This document shows, one piece after another, positions 50,968 to 52,643 of a DNA stretch of 52,643 nucleotides (position 1 is the stretch's first letter; the number at the start of each line of letters is the position of its first letter). The DNA is from a virus. The notes beneath the pieces were generated by a model. The model worked only from the letters and a program-made list of their open reading frames with translations. It was not told where the DNA came from and made no database searches. A program made the translations under genes and the position numbers. Where the stretch lies: the IMG/VR virus record IMGVR_UViG_3300027816_000067, positions 72,322-124,964 of that record; one strand, 5' to 3'.

Positions 50968-51227
50968 AACTCTTGTGCGGTGGGGCATTTTTTAAAAAAA
51001 TTCTTTTCCACGAAAATAACTATGAAAAGCGCACTACCCGTTGCCCTATGTTTTAAACCCCTTGTTGGCCTGTGCGCTGGCCTAGCGCGGGCCGCTTAAC
51101 GGTGTTTTAGAATCCCGTTTTTTGGCCTGTTTTCGGGGTTTTAAAAATATTTTCAAAAATATCTTGATTAAATGTAACAAGTAATCAAAATAGTCGTATA
51201 TTTACGTAACAATTAAACGAAACGACA
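50968..51227. other. Non-coding, GC-structured gap before small-gene block
   Basis: No convincing gene apart from a 30-codon ORF starting at 50964. A short hairpin sits at GCGCT-GGCCT-AGCGC near 51074-51088. TTTTAAACCCC (51051-51061) is nearly complementary to GGGGTTTTAAAA (51135-51146), 73 bases apart. A promoter/leader copy begins at 51161. The gap may hold a regulatory RNA or the end of the previous transcript. Confidence 0.5.
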
Positions 51228-51236
51228 ATGACAACC
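51161..51236 (+). promoter_or_regulatory. Repeated promoter/leader module, copy 1
   Basis: Begins ATCTTGA, then CAAG and TCAA boxes, TATATTTAC (51197-51205), AATTAAACG (51211-51219) and ends at the ATG at 51228 with ATGACAAC. A second copy lies at 52240-52317. TATATTTAC is close to, but not exactly, the TAnnTTTG box. Probably drives the small-gene block. Confidence 0.55.
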
Positions 51237-51434
51237 GCACAAAAATTACAAATCGAAACAGCAAAATTTGTAGGACAAAACATCCTTAAAGTAACTGGTA
51301 ATGACATTGCTAAATTCTATACAATGGAATTTACCTCTAATCTGTATGCTCAAAAGGTTGCTGCTATTTTTAGCAAGTTAAATGCCTTAGTTAATGTTGA
51401 AGGATCAAAACTTACTATGATATGGACGAAATAA
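51228..51434 (+). CDS. Small protein, unknown
   Basis: A 68-aa protein (MTTAQKLQIETAKFVGQNIL; KVAAIFSKLNALVNVEGSKL). First gene behind promoter copy 1. It overlaps the next ORF by 13 bases. It faintly resembles the protein at 51583-51807 in start (MTT), helix and final Trp (TMIW / TWFFRI), so they may be old paralogues. Confidence 0.45.
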   Translation: MTTAQKLQIETAKFVGQNILKVTGNDIAKFYTMEFTSNLYAQKVAAIFSKLNALVNVEGSKLTMIWTK

Positions 51435-51586
51435 AATTTTCTAACGGTGGTAGGCAATTTATAGCCTACCACAAAGGAGATCAAAAATATGACGTTTATT
51501 CTGGCGGATTATTAAAAGGGCTTGGCGTTGACTTTCTTCTTATAGTTATGCTTTATGAATATTGTAAAGGGCATAAAACGCCATGA
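51422..51586 (+). CDS. Small protein (54 aa)
   Basis: ATG 51422, TGA 51584-51586. The product (EIKFSNGGRQFIAYHKGDQK; GGLLKGLGVDFLLIVMLYEY) has a short hydrophobic run near its end. Overlaps the previous gene by 13 bases and the next by ATGA. Function unknown. Confidence 0.45.
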   Translation: MDEIKFSNGGRQFIAYHKGDQKYDVYSGGLLKGLGVDFLLIVMLYEYCKGHKTP

Positions 51587-51807
51587 CAACTACACAAAAT
51601 CAAATCTCAAGAATAGCTCAGGATTGGTCAAAAATTGCTAAGGAGCCAGTAAAAGTTGAAAACGTATCCGGTACTATCTATGGTTTTTGCTCTGAGATTG
51701 CAGCTCTAAGACTAGCTAATAAATACAGAAATTCAGGTGACAGCGCAAAGGCTGATTTCTCAAAGAATCTTAACACTTGGTTTTTCAGAATTGAACTTGC
51801 AAACTAA
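51583..51807 (+). CDS. Small protein, unknown
   Basis: A 74-aa protein (MTTTQNQISRIAQDWSKIAK; GFCSEIAALRLANKYRNSGD; LNTWFFRIELAN). ATGA overlap with the preceding gene. The FCSEIAALRLANKY helix looks like a small phage domain but I cannot name a family. Confidence 0.45.
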   Translation: MTTTQNQISRIAQDWSKIAKEPVKVENVSGTIYGFCSEIAALRLANKYRNSGDSAKADFSKNLNTWFFRIELAN

Positions 51808-52066
51808 ACTATTTCAGGAACTGGCTAAGCCCCGGTTCCATTACCACCATTACAGAATATCGAATCATAAAATTTGGTATGGATATTCTTGTAATGAAAA
51901 GCCAATTGTTGGAGGCATTAGATTTTTGTGTGAAACTGTTGAAGAAACTTTAAGTCTGATAAAATCATTCAATGGTGATGGTTGGGTAATAACTACTTTC
52001 TTAATTGATTATGAAGGAGATGACGGAATAATAATAGACTCAAGGTTTAAACAGTATTCACTATGA
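51737..52066 (+). CDS. Small protein, start uncertain
   Basis: The open frame begins at a GTG at 51737 (109 aa), overlapping the previous gene by 71 bases. A downstream TTG at about 51791 (NLQTKLFQELAKPRFH) would fit better. The product ends EGDDGIIIDSRFKQYSL and its middle has NGDGWVITTFLIDYEGDD. The stop overlaps the AT-hook-like gene as ATGA. Function unknown. Confidence 0.4.
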   Translation: MTAQRLISQRILTLGFSELNLQTKLFQELAKPRFHYHHYRISNHKIWYGYSCNEKPIVGGIRFLCETVEETLSLIKSFNGDGWVITTFLIDYEGDDGIIIDSRFKQYSL

Positions 52067-52209
52067 AAAATAAAACCCACGGAGGTAAACGTAAGGGCGC
52101 AGGCCGTCCAAAGCTGCCGCCTGAATTGAAGAAAGAGGAAACAGTTACTATGCGAATACCGAAAACGAAAGTACCGGCTGTACTCAAGGCTATTGGCAAA
52201 TTAACCTGA
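52063..52209 (+). CDS. AT-hook-like small basic protein (48 aa)
   Basis: ATG 52063, TGA 52207-52209. The product starts KNKTHGGKRKGAGRPKLPPE, with the GGKRKGAGRPK motif frequent in phage and mobile-element proteins and AT-hook-like for DNA minor-groove binding. The rest is VTMRIPKTKVPAVLKAIGKL, like a ribbon-helix-helix strand-helix. Might be a small regulator. Not confirmed. Confidence 0.5.
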   Translation: MKNKTHGGKRKGAGRPKLPPELKKEETVTMRIPKTKVPAVLKAIGKLT

Positions 52210-52239
52210 TTTCAAAGGTCAAAAAATAAATTAAAAATA

Positions 52240-52317
52240 ATCTTGAAAAGTGTTGCAAGATTCAAGTAGGCGCTGTATATTTACATCGTAATTAAACGCT
52301 AAAGCAAATGACAACTA
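52240..52317 (+). promoter_or_regulatory. Repeated promoter/leader module, copy 2
   Basis: Same order as copy 1: ATCTTGA, CAAG and TCAAG boxes, TATATTTAC (52276-52284), AATTAAACG (52290-52298), ending at ATGACAAC from 52308. By eye about two-thirds of bases match over 75 positions, with the ATG 23 bases after TATATTTAC (22 in copy 1). Confidence 0.55.
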
Positions 52318-52466
52318 CAACAAACACCTACGCAACAATCATCTTCAATGGTTCAAAAACTTACATGGTAGTTGATTCAGCTAACCAGTGCCACTTTGCA
52401 ACCCCATCAGAAAGAAAAGCTAAAAACTTCTTAGCTAAACTTTTAAAGGCTGCTGGCGCATGCTAG
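52308..52466 (+). CDS. Small protein (52 aa)
   Basis: ATG 52308, TAG 52464-52466. The product (TYATIIFNGSKTYMVVDSAN; SERKAKNFLAKLLKAAGAC) is basic with a C-terminal helix and a final Cys. It follows promoter copy 2 and overlaps the last ORF by 7 bases. Function unknown. Confidence 0.45.
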   Translation: MTTTTNTYATIIFNGSKTYMVVDSANQCHFATPSERKAKNFLAKLLKAAGAC

Positions 52467-52643
52467 TAGGTGATAAAGTAAAGTATAACCACTTGAATGA
52501 AGTGGTTATACTAAAAATTGAAGGAAACTACGCCCTTATTCAATTTGATTCAGGAACTAAGATTTGCACTAATCTTCACGGCTTAAAAAAATCCCCCAAG
52601 TGTGCATCGTTGAGAGGCAAGGAGGATGTATTAAAAATGACCC
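52460..52643 (+). CDS. KOW/SH3-like small protein (partial, C-terminus off window)
   Basis: The ATG at 52460 opens a frame with no stop before the window end (61 codons visible). The start MLVGDKVKYNHLNEVVILKI with GNYALIQFDSGTKICTNLHG resembles a small SH3- or KOW-type barrel as in ribosomal or phage proteins. Its early codons contain a perfect 13-bp inverted repeat. Function unknown. Confidence 0.45.
   Translation, partial: MLVGDKVKYNHLNEVVILKIEGNYALIQFDSGTKICTNLHGLKKSPKCASLRGKEDVLKMT
52482..52512. repeat. Perfect 13-bp inverted repeat inside last ORF
   Basis: AGTATAACCACTT (52482-52494), spacer GAATG, then AAGTGGTTATACT (52500-52512). It lies 22 bases after the ATG of the partial ORF. 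As RNA it would be a strong hairpin near the start of translation; as DNA it is a possible operator. No T run follows, so it is not an intrinsic terminator. Confidence 0.8.

Noticed and set aside
1-52643. CRISPR array, tRNA genes, integrase or insertion sequence
   Set aside because: No spaced repeats, cloverleaf-like segments, tyrosine or serine recombinase motifs, or transposase were noticed on either strand.

Overview
The window looks like phage DNA from two sources joined in one contig, both apparently infecting Bacteroidota. I infer the host group from Bacteroidetes-type promoters (TTTG, 19 bases, TAnnTTTG at two sites), the general lack of Shine-Dalgarno sites, and gene families typical of Bacteroidota phages. 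There is no rRNA or tRNA, no integrase, and no clearly chromosomal gene.

Region A (1 to about 22.0 kb, all genes on the minus strand) is very AT-rich; hand-counted 60-base lines fall to about 20% GC. It resembles the distal virion module of a crAss-like podovirus. Reading leftward with transcription, it holds small structural and decoration-like proteins, an M15 endolysin, five overlapping membrane or coiled-coil genes that look like a lysis cassette, three connector/ring-type proteins, a 1264-aa muzzle/stabilisation-type protein, two cargo-type proteins, and the first 2210 codons of a giant protein that runs off the left edge. The giant protein carries an HEAFH zincin motif and a QSD motif of the polyvalent-protein type. 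The crAss-type terminase, portal and capsid genes expected upstream are absent.

Region B (about 23.7 to 43.0 kb, minus strand, up to about 50% GC in hand-counted lines) is a nearly complete HK97-type siphophage packaging, head and tail operon: HTH protein, ParB-methyltransferase (split by a one-base frameshift), small terminase-like protein, zinc-ribbon protein, large terminase, portal, three tiny genes, S78-like protease, HK97-fold capsid, connectors, major tail protein, chaperone-like gene, tape measure, large tail-tip protein, minor tail genes, a holin-like gene and a 953-aa fibre. The fibre ORF is unbroken, but its composition falls from region-B-like to region-A-like along its length. 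The join therefore lies in or just downstream of the fibre, either as true mosaicism or as an assembly chimera.

Region C (43.1 to 52.6 kb, plus strand) is the divergent early and replication arm: a Rad52-like annealing candidate, a YqaJ-type exonuclease, an SSB-like protein, a train of tiny overlapping genes, a second M15 endolysin with a holin, a promoter/terminator leader that may make a small RNA, a DUF6291-like replication protein with four phased 10-bp repeats inside its gene (a lambda-O-like candidate origin), a DnaB/KaiC-type ATPase, a C5 cytosine methyltransferase, and small orphan genes behind two copies of a related promoter/leader. B and C fit together as one siphophage with a divergent regulatory region at 43.05 to 43.18 kb.

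The strongest observations are the A/B join, a frameshifted second copy of the terminase C-terminal nuclease motif beside the terminase stop, the phased repeats in the replication gene, and the promoter-hairpin-terminator leader directly in front of that gene.
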